A stretch of DNA of 39,001 nucleotides from Burkholderia sp. E7m39. Lineage in GTDB: Bacteria > Pseudomonadota > Gammaproteobacteria > Burkholderiales > Burkholderiaceae. This document shows, piece after piece, positions 7,888 to 16,338 of this stretch; positions within the stretch are counted from its first letter, which is position 1; every line of letters begins with the position of its first letter. The stretch is from contig BBSL01000284.1 in the NCBI GenBank assembly GCA_001319865.1, forward strand, positions 1 to 39,001. The letters run 5' to 3'. Made by a program: the position numbers and the translations under genes. Under the pieces are notes generated by a model. The model ran no database searches and was not told where the DNA came from. It saw only the letters and a program-made list of their open reading frames with translations.

Positions 7888-9012
7888 ATGCAAATCAGGG
7901 AATTCGGAGTAGAACGCTGGATGGATCTCTACGAGAACCGTTGCGAGCTGAATCTTGCGGAAACGTGTGTCGAATCGCTGACGGTCGGTGAGTTGCTGAA
8001 AATCGCGGGCAAGGAAGACGCGCTGCTCGGCGAGATTGTGCCGATGAAGCTGACGTATGGATCGATCGACGGCACTGAGCGTTTGCGCCACAATGTCGCG
8101 TCGCTGTATGACAGGCAGGACGTGCCCAATGTGCTGATCACGCACGGCGCGATCAGCGCGAACGCGCTCGTCTACGAGACGCTCGTCGAGCCCGGCGATC
8201 ACGTGATTTCCGTTTTGCCCACGTACCAGCAGCACTATTCGATTCCTGAGAGTTATGGCGCGAAAGTCGGCATTCTGCGGCTGCGCGAAGAAAACGCCTT
8301 TCTGCCCGATCTCGACGAACTCCGGCGCATGGTCACGCCATCGACGCGCGTGATCGCGATCAACAACCCGAACAATCCGACGGGCTCGCTGATGGACCGT
8401 GCGTTTCTCGAACAGATCGTGCAGATTGCGCGCTCGTGCGGCGCGTACGTGTTGTGCGACGAGGTGTATCGCGGCACCGACCAGGAAGGCGATGGATTTA
8501 CGGCATCGATAGCCGACATCTACGAAAAGGGCATCAGCACGGGCAGCATGTCGAAGACGTGGTCGCTCGCGGGCTTGCGCGTGGGCTGGATCGTCGCGCC
8601 CGTCGAATTGCTCGAGCGCGTGCGCACGCATCGCGACTACAACACGATCAGCGTCGGCATGCTAAACGATCTGCTTGCCGCAATCGCGCTGGAGAACCGT
8701 CACGCGATTCTCGAACGCAACCATGGCATTTTGCGCACGAACCTCGCGCTGCTCGACGCGTGGATTGCCGACGAACCGTTGCTGTCGTACGTCAAGCCGA
8801 AGTCGGGGACGACTGCGCTCGTGCGGGTCGATGTCGATAGGACGTCGCGGGATTTTTGTGTGGCGCTGATTGAGAAAACAGGCGTGATGTTTACGCCGGG
8901 TAGCGCGCTTGATGTCGAGGGCTATGTGCGAATCGGATACACGAATAATCGCGATGTGCTGGTCGAGGGGTTGGGGAGAGTGTCGGGGTTTTTGCGGGGA
9001 TTTGGAGGTTGA
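7888..9012 (+). CDS. PLP-dependent class I/II aminotransferase
   Basis: This gene encodes 374 residues. The ATG at 7888 follows AAGGA with a 7-base spacing. The fold-type I marks are all present: LTYGSIDGTERLR near 56, NNPNNPTG at 159-166, the cofactor Asp/Tyr in DEVYR at 191-195, the Schiff-base lysine in SMSKTWSLAGLRVGW (Lys223), and a substrate-carboxylate Arg region near VRIGYTN at the end. The enzyme transfers an amino group between an amino acid and a 2-oxo acid in the cytoplasm. Its substrate is not evident. It is a single gene with its own promoter and operator-like repeat at 7826-7856, and an intrinsic terminator at 9109-9133. The last 30 codons use noticeably more G-rich and third-position A/T codons than the rest. 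Confidence 0.88.
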   Translation: MQIREFGVERWMDLYENRCELNLAETCVESLTVGELLKIAGKEDALLGEIVPMKLTYGSIDGTERLRHNVASLYDRQDVPNVLITHGAISANALVYETLVEPGDHVISVLPTYQQHYSIPESYGAKVGILRLREENAFLPDLDELRRMVTPSTRVIAINNPNNPTGSLMDRAFLEQIVQIARSCGAYVLCDEVYRGTDQEGDGFTASIADIYEKGISTGSMSKTWSLAGLRVGWIVAPVELLERVRTHRDYNTISVGMLNDLLAAIALENRHAILERNHGILRTNLALLDAWIADEPLLSYVKPKSGTTALVRVDVDRTSRDFCVALIEKTGVMFTPGSALDVEGYVRIGYTNNRDVLVEGLGRVSGFLRGFGG

Positions 9013-9108
9013 TGTTCGGCGGGTCGGGTGGCGTTTTCTGCCTTCCATGTCGGGCTGTTGCCCCAGTAGTACTTCTTAATTGACGGCTTGATGAAAGTTC
9101 TGAATGCG

Positions 9109-9133
9109 GACCCGCTTAGGCGGGTCTTTTTTT
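9109..9133 (+). terminator. Intrinsic terminator after the aminotransferase
   Basis: GACCCGC (9109-9115) and GCGGGTC (9120-9126) form a perfect 7-bp stem with a 4-nt loop followed by seven T residues (9127-9133). This is a textbook rho-independent terminator, about 100 bp after the stop. Confidence 0.9.
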
Positions 9134-9210
9134 GTCCTGCGTCTAGGGAGGTGCGATTTCGGAGAAATCTGCTGGTGGGCTTTTGCTGCGTTGCGTGTAA
9201 TTGGGTGTGA

Positions 9211-9595
9211 GGTATTTCGGCGCCCGGCCAGATCTACGGGCAGTACCCGCAGATCCACTTCGAGATCGTCTGCGACGACGCGAACCTGAAGAAGATCATC
9301 GGGCGTGCGCCGGGAAGACGGAACTCTGATGTTAGTCAGCGCAACTACTCCGGTCAAAAAGAAGCAAACGGCTAGCCCCGGGGAAATACTCTATGAGGCT
9401 TTTCCAACATGCCCGGTAACTAACAAGGACGGGTCGTCGTCAGTAATCGGTGGCGATTGCTACGAGCTGGTGAAATCGCAAAAGGATACAACCTTATCCA
9501 TAACATATTGGATTGGACCGACATCCCTTCATCGTTCAAAGGTGCATGCTGTCAAGGAAACGACGGCAATTTTGCGGTCAGTCAGGCTGAAGTAA
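9211..9595 (+). pseudogene. Decayed gene fragment with an M23-peptidase-like HxHFE segment
   Basis: Two open pieces follow each other in different frames. The first (9211-9375, bounded by stops) reads IYGQYPQIHFEIVCDDANL followed by KKIIGR. The IHFEI piece resembles the last metal-binding motif of M23 metallopeptidase-like domains seen in some secreted or type VI-associated proteins. The second (9305-9595) is a 96-codon frame from GTG containing SPGEILYEAFPTCP and GGDCYELVKSQK, which I do not recognise. Neither has a ribosome site or a proper N-terminus, and base composition is clearly lower in GC than the flanking genes. The likely reading is a frameshifted remnant of a transferred gene. Alternatively the second frame could be a real small gene (an ATG lies at 9329). 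Confidence 0.4.
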
Positions 9596-9605
9596 ACCCC
9601 ACAGC

Positions 9606-9623
9606 GGCGGGGTCGCCCCCGCC
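9606..9623. terminator. GC hairpin between convergent transcripts
   Basis: GGCGGGG (9606-9612) and CCCCGCC (9617-9623) form a perfect 7-bp stem with a 4-nt loop just after the fragment at 9211-9595 and 27 bp from the stop of the leftward dehydrogenase gene. No T-run follows on the plus strand. Confidence 0.45.
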
Positions 9624-9650
9624 TCATTGACTATGGCATCCTGCCGCACA

Positions 9651-12600
9651 TCACCTCAACGCCCTCTCCAACACGCGCGCGACATGCAGTGCCTCAACCC
9701 CCGCACCATCATGAATCTGATGCCGGCAGCTCGTGCCGTCGGCCACCATCACGGTATTTGCATCGATAGCGCGCACAGCGGGCAGCAACGACAATTCCGC
9801 CATCGCCATCGAAGCCTCGTAATGCTCCGCCTCATACCCAAAGCTGCCCGCCATCCCGCAACACGACGATTCGACCGTCGAGACCTTCAGATCGGGAATC
9901 CACTTCAGCACGGTTTGCACGGGCGACAACGCATCGAATGCCTTCTGATGACAATGCCCGTGCAGCAACGCCTGGTTCAACCCGCTCAACGGCTTTAACG
10001 CCAGATTCAGCCGGCCCGCCTCGTGCTCGCGAACCAGAAACTCCTCGAACAGCATCGCGAGCCCTGACAGACGCTCGGCCTCTTCGCCAAATCCATATTG
10101 CAGAAACTCATCACGCAACGACAACAGACAAGACGGCTCCAGCCCCACAACAGCCACGCCGCGCTCCACGAACGGCTGGAACGCATCGAGCATTCGTCGC
10201 GCCTCGCGCTTCGCTTCATCGACGAGACCCGCCGCGAGAAACGTTCTGCCGCAGCAAAGCGGACGCTCACGCGCGAGCGCGTTGAAATGCACCGTATAGC
10301 CTGCCGCTTCGAGCACGCGTTGCGCGGCGCGCGCATTCTCCGGTTCGATGCTGTTGTTGAACGTATCGACGAATAGCAGCACCTCTTTCTGTGCCGTCGT
10401 CGCGGCGCCTGGCACGCGAGCCTTCACGACGGCATCGTCGAGAAACGGTTTGACGAAGCGTGGCAACGAACGCTGCGGCGCAAAGCCGAGCGCGCGCTTG
10501 AACCACGCCGTGTTGCCCACCGACGCGAACACGCCCGGCATGCCCGCCGCAACCGACGCATAGCGCGGCATGAACGCGATCATCTTCTCGCGCAACCGCA
10601 CACCGTGCCGTTGCGCCCGCACAGCGCGCGCCTCGATCTTGAACTTCGCCATGTCGATGCCCGTCGGGCAATCGCGCTTGCAGCCCTTGCACGACACGCA
10701 TAGATCGAGCACGTCCTTCACGTCGTCGCTCGCGAGCCCTTCCGTGCCGAGCTGACCCGACAGCGCGAGCCGCAGCGTATTCGCGCGCCCGCGCGTCACG
10801 TGCTGCTCGTCTTTCGTCACGCGATAACTCGGACACATCGTGCCCGCGTCGAACTTGCGGCAATGGCCATTGTTGTTGCACATCTCGACGGCTTTCGCGA
10901 GTCCGTCCGCAAAATCGCTGCCCGTGCCCGGCGCGCTTTCCACGCCCGTCATCGGATCGCGGGTCACATTCCACGCCGACCAGTCGAGCGCGGGCATCAT
11001 CGCGCGCTCCTTGTATCCAGGCGCGAAGCGGAAATTGCGCGCGTCGTCCATCTTCGGCGGACGCACGATCTTGTCGGGGTTCATCCGGTTCTGCGGATCG
11101 AACAGCGCCTTGATCTCGCTGAACGCCTTGTTGATGCGCGGACCGTACTGCCACGCCACCCATTCGCCTCGACACAATCCGTCGCCATGTTCGCCCGAAT
11201 ACGCGCCCTTGTATTCGCGCACAAGCGCGGCCGCTTCTTCGGCGATCGCGCGCATCTTCGTCGCGCCGTCGCGGCGCATGTCGAGAATCGGCCGCACGTG
11301 CAGCGTGCCGACGCTCGCGTGCGCATACCACGTCCCTTCCGTGCCGTGGCGATGAAACACTTCCGTCAGACGGCTCGTGTACTCGGCGAGATGTTCGAGC
11401 GGCACCGCGCAGTCTTCGATGAACGACACGGGCTTGCCGTCGCCCTTCATGCTCATCATGATGTTCAGGCCCGCCTTGCGCACTTCCCACAACGCTTTCT
11501 GTTCGCTCGCGTCGGGCATTTGCACGACGGAATCGGGCAAGCCGAGATCGGCCATCAGCTGCGTCAATTGTTTCAGCGACGCGAGCTGTTCATCGCGATC
11601 CTCACCCGCGAATTCGACGAGCAGAATCGCTTCGGGCTTTCCGACGAGTGCCTTCGCGATCACCGGCTTGAACGACGGGTTGCTCATCGCGAGATCGATC
11701 ATCGTGCGATCGACCAGTTCGACGGCGACGGGCTTGAGCTTGACGATGTGTTGCGTCAGGTCCATCGCCTGCCAGAAGGTCGGAAAGTTCACCACGCCGA
11801 GCGCCTTGTGCGCGGGCAGCGGCGCGAGCTTCAACGTCAACTGGCGGCTGAACGCGAGCGTGCCTTCCGAACCGACCAGCAGGTGCGCGAGATTGGCAAA
11901 GCCATCGTCGGTGTAGGCGCGCGGATTCTGGCAATCGAACAGATCGATGTTGTAGCCCGCGACGCGCCGCAGCACCTTTGGCACCTGCGCGACTATCTCG
12001 TCGCGTTCGCGCAGTGCAATCGCCTGCACGCTTTCCACTATTTGCTGCAAGCGCGCTCCCTGCGGCGCGTCGCGCAGCGTGGCGAAATGCGCTTGCGTTC
12101 CGTCCGCGAGAATCGCATCGATCGCTTCGACGTTATGCACCATGTTGCCGTATTCGATCGAGCGCGAGCCGCACGAGTTGTTGCCGGCCATGCCGCCGAT
12201 CGTGCACTGCGCCGCCGTCGACACATCGACGGGAAACCACAAGCCATGCGGCTTCAGCCATGCATTCAGATGATCGAGCACGAGGCCGGGCTCGACTGTC
12301 ACCGTGCGCTGCGCCTTGTCGAACGCGATAACCTGATTCAACCATTTGCTCGTATCGACGACGAGCGCCTCGCCAACCGTCTGTCCGCATTGGCTCGAAC
12401 CCGCGCCCCGCGCGAGCAGCGGCACCCGCTCGCTGCGCGCGATGTCGAGCGCGACGCGAAGATCGTCCTGATCGCGCGGCACCACGACGCCGACGGGCGT
12501 GATCTGATAGATCGACGCGTCGGTCGAATAGCGGCCACGGCTTGCGGCGTCGAACAGCACATCGCCGCGCAGTTCCTTGCGCAAACGGTTCGCCAGCGGC

Positions 12601-12665
12601 GTACTCATGCGCGCCGCCGACGGCACGAGATGAATCGGTTTGACGAGCAGGTTCGGGTTCGACAT
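9651..12665 (-). CDS. FAD-binding and 4Fe-4S D-2-hydroxyacid (D-lactate-type) dehydrogenase
   Basis: This is a 1004-residue fusion of a GlcD-like flavin half and a GlcF-like iron-sulfur half. Residues about 45-260 are the FAD_binding_4 domain (VVVPRDQDDLRVALDIARS, then RGAGSSQCGQTVG and TIGGMAGNNSCGSRSIEYGN). About 275-540 is the FAD-oxidase C-terminal domain with a GEHGDGLCRGEW segment. Around 600-680 lie the cluster ligands, including CVSCKGCKRDCP. The last 270 residues carry two CCG motifs (LCCGRTF and SSCCGMAGSFGYE). This architecture is that of quinone-linked bacterial D-lactate or D-2-hydroxyacid dehydrogenases acting at the inner membrane. It is the last gene of the leftward operon after the hydratase-like gene (34-bp gap). 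The ATG at 12665 has a poor ribosome site, and a second ATG lies at 12608. The exact 2-hydroxy acid is unknown. Confidence 0.88.
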   Translation of the reverse strand: MSNPNLLVKPIHLVPSAARMSTPLANRLRKELRGDVLFDAASRGRYSTDASIYQITPVGVVVPRDQDDLRVALDIARSERVPLLARGAGSSQCGQTVGEALVVDTSKWLNQVIAFDKAQRTVTVEPGLVLDHLNAWLKPHGLWFPVDVSTAAQCTIGGMAGNNSCGSRSIEYGNMVHNVEAIDAILADGTQAHFATLRDAPQGARLQQIVESVQAIALRERDEIVAQVPKVLRRVAGYNIDLFDCQNPRAYTDDGFANLAHLLVGSEGTLAFSRQLTLKLAPLPAHKALGVVNFPTFWQAMDLTQHIVKLKPVAVELVDRTMIDLAMSNPSFKPVIAKALVGKPEAILLVEFAGEDRDEQLASLKQLTQLMADLGLPDSVVQMPDASEQKALWEVRKAGLNIMMSMKGDGKPVSFIEDCAVPLEHLAEYTSRLTEVFHRHGTEGTWYAHASVGTLHVRPILDMRRDGATKMRAIAEEAAALVREYKGAYSGEHGDGLCRGEWVAWQYGPRINKAFSEIKALFDPQNRMNPDKIVRPPKMDDARNFRFAPGYKERAMMPALDWSAWNVTRDPMTGVESAPGTGSDFADGLAKAVEMCNNNGHCRKFDAGTMCPSYRVTKDEQHVTRGRANTLRLALSGQLGTEGLASDDVKDVLDLCVSCKGCKRDCPTGIDMAKFKIEARAVRAQRHGVRLREKMIAFMPRYASVAAGMPGVFASVGNTAWFKRALGFAPQRSLPRFVKPFLDDAVVKARVPGAATTAQKEVLLFVDTFNNSIEPENARAAQRVLEAAGYTVHFNALARERPLCCGRTFLAAGLVDEAKREARRMLDAFQPFVERGVAVVGLEPSCLLSLRDEFLQYGFGEEAERLSGLAMLFEEFLVREHEAGRLNLALKPLSGLNQALLHGHCHQKAFDALSPVQTVLKWIPDLKVSTVESSCCGMAGSFGYEAEHYEASMAMAELSLLPAVRAIDANTVMVADGTSCRHQIHDGAGVEALHVARVLERALR

Positions 12666-12699
12666 GAGCTTCGGCCGGAAAGAGGCTTGAAAAGCAGGG

Positions 12700-13449
12700 C
12701 TATTCGAGCGTGACGCTCACGGGCGCAAGCCCTTCGATCTGCCCGCGCGCCGTGCCCGCATGCTGCGGAAAGAACATGCCCGTGTACGAGCCAGTCGTCA
12801 CGATCACGTCGGGCGTCACCGCTATTCGATGATGCTGCGTGCAGTGATTGACGAGCCACGTCAGCAAACGCCGCGGGTCGCCGCACGGATTCGAAGGCGT
12901 AGCCTTCACCACGCCCTGCCCGTCGAACGTGAAGCGAAGGGCGGGCGCGACGAACGGAAAGTCGCGCCGATACTTCGAGAACTCGCCGACGATCAACGCA
13001 CCATGATTCTGCAGGTCGGCGAGTTGCGCGAGCTTGTCCACGTTCGGCCACTGCGCGAAGCGGCTCGCGACGATCTCGATGGTCGCCGCCATTGAATCGA
13101 TGGCGGCGAGCACTTCTACTTCGTGATACGCGTTCGCGGAAGGCTCGAAAGCTCGCCCGAACCGAAACGCGATCTCCAGTTCGAGCCCGAGCGGCGTGTA
13201 GTGCGCGCGCGGCAAACGTGTGCCGTCCAGATGAAGGTCTGTCGAAGGCAGCGGCGCGCCCTGGATCGCGCCCTCGGCGGATTTCGCGCCGATCTTCCAG
13301 CCGCCGATGCGCGCGCCGCGCTGCGCCAGCAACGCATGCTGGATCGCGTACGCGGCGTTCATATCGGCGGGAACGAGGTCGGGGGACAGCAAGGCGAGCG
13401 TCGTGTGGTCGGCGCGCGCGTCGGCGAGTTGTTGGCTCAGCATGGTCAT
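12700..13449 (-). CDS. 2-keto-4-pentenoate hydratase-like (MhpD family) protein
   Basis: This gene encodes 249 residues from ATG 13449 (MTMLSQQLADARAD). ATG 13443 is equally possible and neither has a strong ribosome site. The sequence follows the hydratase/decarboxylase fold of MhpD and 4-oxalocrotonate decarboxylase: AYAIQHALLAQRGARIGGWK near 40, LGLELEIAF with the metal-binding Glu pair near 90, and a central IEIVASRFAQWP. Family members add water to 2-hydroxy-2,4-dienoates or decarboxylate related 2-oxo acids, using Mg2+. Here it lies 24 bp after an MFS carrier gene and 34 bp before a hydroxyacid dehydrogenase gene, with no extradiol dioxygenase or aldolase nearby, so the usual meta-cleavage role is not supported by context. 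Its real substrate is open. Confidence 0.8.
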   Translation of the reverse strand: MTMLSQQLADARADHTTLALLSPDLVPADMNAAYAIQHALLAQRGARIGGWKIGAKSAEGAIQGAPLPSTDLHLDGTRLPRAHYTPLGLELEIAFRFGRAFEPSANAYHEVEVLAAIDSMAATIEIVASRFAQWPNVDKLAQLADLQNHGALIVGEFSKYRRDFPFVAPALRFTFDGQGVVKATPSNPCGDPRRLLTWLVNHCTQHHRIAVTPDVIVTTGSYTGMFFPQHAGTARGQIEGLAPVSVTLE

Positions 13450-13473
13450 TCGAACGTTAGCGTGGTGCACGCC

Positions 13474-14751
13474 TCACGGCGTGGCGGGTTGCGCGCCCGG
13501 CTCTGCGCCGACGGCAAAGCGGCTTTCGGGTTGCATGCGGAAGGCGAGCACGACGCCGATGGCCATCAGCAGCATGCTGCCCGCGAACGGCAACTCCCAG
13601 TTGCCGAACGTATCGATCAAATAGCCGGACAGCACGGGCGAAATGATGGCGGCAAGCGCCGAGCCCGTGTTCATCATGCCGCTCGCCGTGCCCGAGTACT
13701 CCGGCGCGATGTCCATCGGGATCGCCCACATCGGGCCGATCGTCATCTCGGCGAAGAAGAAGCCCGCCGACAGGCACACCATCGACACATACAGGTTGTG
13801 TGTGAGCATCAGCGGCACGAGCGACGCGAGCGTGAGCAGCATGCAGATCGACACCATCCAGCTGCGCGCGCGCTTGAGGCTACCTGTGCGCTCGAAGAGT
13901 TTGTCGGTAACGATGCCGCCCAGCGTATCGCCGATCACGCCCGCGAAGAACACGGCCGAAGCGAATACCGCCGACTTCTTCAGGTCGAGCTGATAGCTGT
14001 GCAGAAAGTACTGCGGAATCCAGCTCAGGAAAAGCCACAGCGTCCAGCCATAGCAGAAGTACACGATCGTCACGGGCGTCATGCGCTTGAAGAGCGCCTT
14101 CCACGGCACGTTCGCGGCCTTCCCTTTCGGCTTGGGCAATACGTCGAGTTCCGCCTGCGTGATGCGGCGATGCTCCTTCGGATACTCGGTGAAGGTGAGC
14201 GCCCACACGACGACCCACAACAGGCTGAATGCGCCGCAAATATAGAACGATTCGCGCCAGCCCCACGTTGTCATCACGAGCACGATCACGCCGGGCGCAA
14301 CCGCATTGCCGATGCGCGCCGCCGCGTGCGTGATGCCCTGTGCAAAGCCGCGCTTTTCTTTCGCGACCCAGCGCGACATCGCCGCCGTCGCGGCAGGAAA
14401 AGTCGCGCCTTCGCCGAAACCGAGCAGCAGCCGCGCGAACAGCAGCGAGACGAGGCCGCCCGCGAAGCCCGTCAGCAGCGTCGCGAATGCCCAGATCGCG
14501 CCGCATGCGATCAGCGTGCGTTTCGCGCCGAAGCGGTCGCTGACCCAGCCGCCGATGATCTGAAACACGAGGTACGGATAGGCGAAGGCCGAGAACACGA
14601 GGCCGATTTCCGTATGCGAAAGATGAAACTCCTTGCCGAAGCCCGCAGCCGCCGTGCTGACGTTGACGCGGTCAAGGTAAGTGATGAAGTACATGATGCA
14701 TAGCATCAATAGAACGATACTGGTCGCACTGGTCACACGAAACCGCTTCAT
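13474..14751 (-). CDS. MFS transporter, anion:cation symporter (ACS) type
   Basis: This gene encodes 425 residues. The ATG at 14751 follows GGAGAC with normal spacing. The N-terminus (MYFITYLDRVNVSTAA) holds the DRxN motif of the ACS family (hexuronate, D-galactonate, D-glucarate, tartrate and related carriers). GGWVSDRFGAKRT after helix 2 is the MFS loop signature, and about twelve membrane segments can be counted. It sits between the class V aminotransferase gene (213 bp upstream) and the hydratase-like gene in the same leftward operon, so it is likely to import the organic acid or amino acid that the operon degrades. Confidence 0.88.
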   Translation of the reverse strand: MKRFRVTSATSIVLLMLCIMYFITYLDRVNVSTAAAGFGKEFHLSHTEIGLVFSAFAYPYLVFQIIGGWVSDRFGAKRTLIACGAIWAFATLLTGFAGGLVSLLFARLLLGFGEGATFPAATAAMSRWVAKEKRGFAQGITHAAARIGNAVAPGVIVLVMTTWGWRESFYICGAFSLLWVVVWALTFTEYPKEHRRITQAELDVLPKPKGKAANVPWKALFKRMTPVTIVYFCYGWTLWLFLSWIPQYFLHSYQLDLKKSAVFASAVFFAGVIGDTLGGIVTDKLFERTGSLKRARSWMVSICMLLTLASLVPLMLTHNLYVSMVCLSAGFFFAEMTIGPMWAIPMDIAPEYSGTASGMMNTGSALAAIISPVLSGYLIDTFGNWELPFAGSMLLMAIGVVLAFRMQPESRFAVGAEPGAQPATP

Positions 14752-14964
14752 CGTCTGTCTCCGTTGCTGGTGAACGGCGTGTTCGCGCGGCGTGTCCGGC
14801 CTTCATGCCGCGCGAACCGCCGTCTGCAGGGTCTGCCGTTGGCGTTGGTCGCGTCGTTGGTGGTTTGCTTGCGTGTTTGTCTTTCTGTTCTTGCGATGCG
14901 TGGCGCTGGCCAGGCGCGCGGTACTTCGTGGTTGCTTTTGCTTCAACGGATGCTTATCGGCAGA
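14752..14964. other. 213-bp spacer inside the leftward operon
   Basis: The stretch between the aminotransferase stop and the MFS start is T/G-rich on the plus strand (around 14840-14910) and holds no supported gene. It is long for an operon spacer and could contain a processing site or a second promoter, but I could not identify either. Confidence 0.4.
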
Positions 14965-16185
14965 TCACGCGACGGCTTTGAGCTTTGGCGCGTTGGGCTG
15001 CGACATCAGGAACGACATCGCGGCGGGCAAACCGCTCGCGGCAACGGGCACGCCCGCGAGCTGCAAGCCCATTTCGCAGCCTGCCAGCGTCGCCATCAGC
15101 GTCAGGTCGTTGCAGTCGCCGAGATGCCCGATGCGGAACATGCGCCCTTTCATCTTGCCCAGGCCCGTGCCAAGCGACATGTCGAACCGTTCGTAGATGA
15201 CCTTGCGCACGGCGTCGGCATCGATGCCTTCCGGCATCATCACGCCCGTCAACACCGGGCTATAGACGGCGGGATCGGCGCATTGAATCTCGAGGCCCCA
15301 CGCGCGCACCGCGCGCCGGCACGCTTCGGCGAGACGGTCGTGACGCGCGAACACGTTGTCGAGCCCTTCGCCGAGAATCATGTCGAGCGCTTCCGAGAGC
15401 CCGTACAGCAGGTTCGTGTTGGGCGTGTACGGCCAGTAGCCGCTCTTGTTCATGTCGATGATTTCGGTCCAGTCCCAGAACGCGCGAGGCAGCTTCGCCT
15501 GCTTGCCGGCTTCGAGCGCCTTCTGCGACACGGCGTTGAAGCTGATGCCAGGCGGCAGCATCAAGCCCTTCTGCGAACCGGAAACGGTCACGTCGACGCC
15601 CCATTCGTCATGACGATAGTCGGCGCACGCAAGGCCCGAGATCGTATCGACGAGCAGCAGCGCGGGATGGCCCGCTGCATCGATCGCGCGGCGCACGGCG
15701 GCGATGTCGGAGGTGACGCCCGTCGAGGTTTCGTTGTGGACGACGCACACGGCCTTGATCGCGTGCTGCGTGTCTTCGCGCAGACGCGCTTCGATCATTT
15801 GCGGCTGCACGCCGCGCCGCCAGCCTTCGATGCCAGGAAGCCCGAGAAACTCCGGCTTCAGGCCGAGGTTTTCGGCCATCTTCTTCCACAGCGTCGCGAA
15901 GTGGCCCGTCTCGAACATCAGCACGTGGTCGCCGGGACTCAGCGTGTTGGAGAGCGCCGCTTCCCATGCGCCCGTGCCCGACGCCGGATAGATGACGACA
16001 GGTTGCTGCGTCTTGAAGATCTTCTTGATGCCTTCCAGCACCTTCAGGCCGAGCGCGCCGAACTCGGGGCCGCGATGGTCGATGGTGGGATAGCTCATCG
16101 CCCGCAGGATGCGGTCGGGCACCGGGCTCGGACCCGGAATCTGCAAAAAGTGGCGGCCTGCGGGATGAAAGTCGAGCTTCAGCAT
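14965..16185 (-). CDS. Class V aminotransferase, serine--glyoxylate type
   Basis: This gene encodes 406 residues. The ATG at 16185 follows GAGGAG with ideal spacing. It starts with the typical FLQIPGPSPVPDRILRAM, has YPASGTGAWEAAL near 66, HNETSTGV near 150, the cofactor Asp in LLLVDTISG near 180, and the PLP lysine in SGSQKGLMLPPG (Lys206). This pattern is that of serine/alanine-glyoxylate aminotransferases, which move the amino group of serine or alanine to glyoxylate (or work on related oxo acids). It is the first gene of the leftward operon and divergent from the GntR regulator. A palindrome that matches one at the regulator start lies in its leader (16208-16221), which suggests direct control. 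Confidence 0.88.
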   Translation of the reverse strand: MLKLDFHPAGRHFLQIPGPSPVPDRILRAMSYPTIDHRGPEFGALGLKVLEGIKKIFKTQQPVVIYPASGTGAWEAALSNTLSPGDHVLMFETGHFATLWKKMAENLGLKPEFLGLPGIEGWRRGVQPQMIEARLREDTQHAIKAVCVVHNETSTGVTSDIAAVRRAIDAAGHPALLLVDTISGLACADYRHDEWGVDVTVSGSQKGLMLPPGISFNAVSQKALEAGKQAKLPRAFWDWTEIIDMNKSGYWPYTPNTNLLYGLSEALDMILGEGLDNVFARHDRLAEACRRAVRAWGLEIQCADPAVYSPVLTGVMMPEGIDADAVRKVIYERFDMSLGTGLGKMKGRMFRIGHLGDCNDLTLMATLAGCEMGLQLAGVPVAASGLPAAMSFLMSQPNAPKLKAVA

Positions 16186-16207
16186 CGGTCGATCTCCTCA
16201 ATTTGAA

Positions 16208-16221
16208 TTTTGCATGCAAAA
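16208..16221. promoter_or_regulatory. GntR-type operator, copy 1, in the aminotransferase leader
   Basis: TTTTGCATGCAAAA is a perfect 14-bp palindrome. It is placed between the proposed -10 of the leftward promoter and the aminotransferase ribosome site, a position expected to repress. A near-identical copy covers the start codon of the divergent gntR gene (16325-16338). Confidence 0.7.
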
Positions 16222-16222
16222 A

Positions 16223-16252
16223 ACTATAACAAAGAGACCGTGACAAACCCAA
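16223..16252 (-). promoter_or_regulatory. Promoter of the leftward aminotransferase operon
   Basis: Read on the minus strand, TTGGGT (16252-16247) and TATAGT (16228-16223) are 18 bp apart. The -10 abuts the 14-bp palindrome at 16208-16221. The hexamers are reasonable matches to sigma-70, but the assignment is by eye. Confidence 0.5.
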
Positions 16253-16324
16253 GGCAGTGTTTACCCCTGCTATCACCGCCATGTGTCTGTTGCTTTAAAA
16301 TTGGTGCACATCGTGCTTGAGGAT

Positions 16325-16338
16325 TTTTGTATGCAAAA
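16325..16338. promoter_or_regulatory. GntR-type operator, copy 2, overlapping the regulator's own start codon
   Basis: TTTTGTATGCAAAA differs from copy 1 at a single base and contains the ATG of the gntR gene (16331-16333). The centres of the two copies are 117 bp apart, about eleven DNA turns, so they would face the same side of the helix. Confidence 0.65.

Noticed and set aside
10800..12713. A 637-codon open frame on the plus strand opposite the D-hydroxyacid dehydrogenase gene
   Set aside because: It is antisense to a protein with intact FAD and Fe-S motifs and is Arg/His-rich without recognisable domains.
13123..14703. A 526-codon open frame on the plus strand opposite the MFS and hydratase-like genes
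   Set aside because: It is antisense to two well-supported proteins and has a composition typical of reverse-strand reading.
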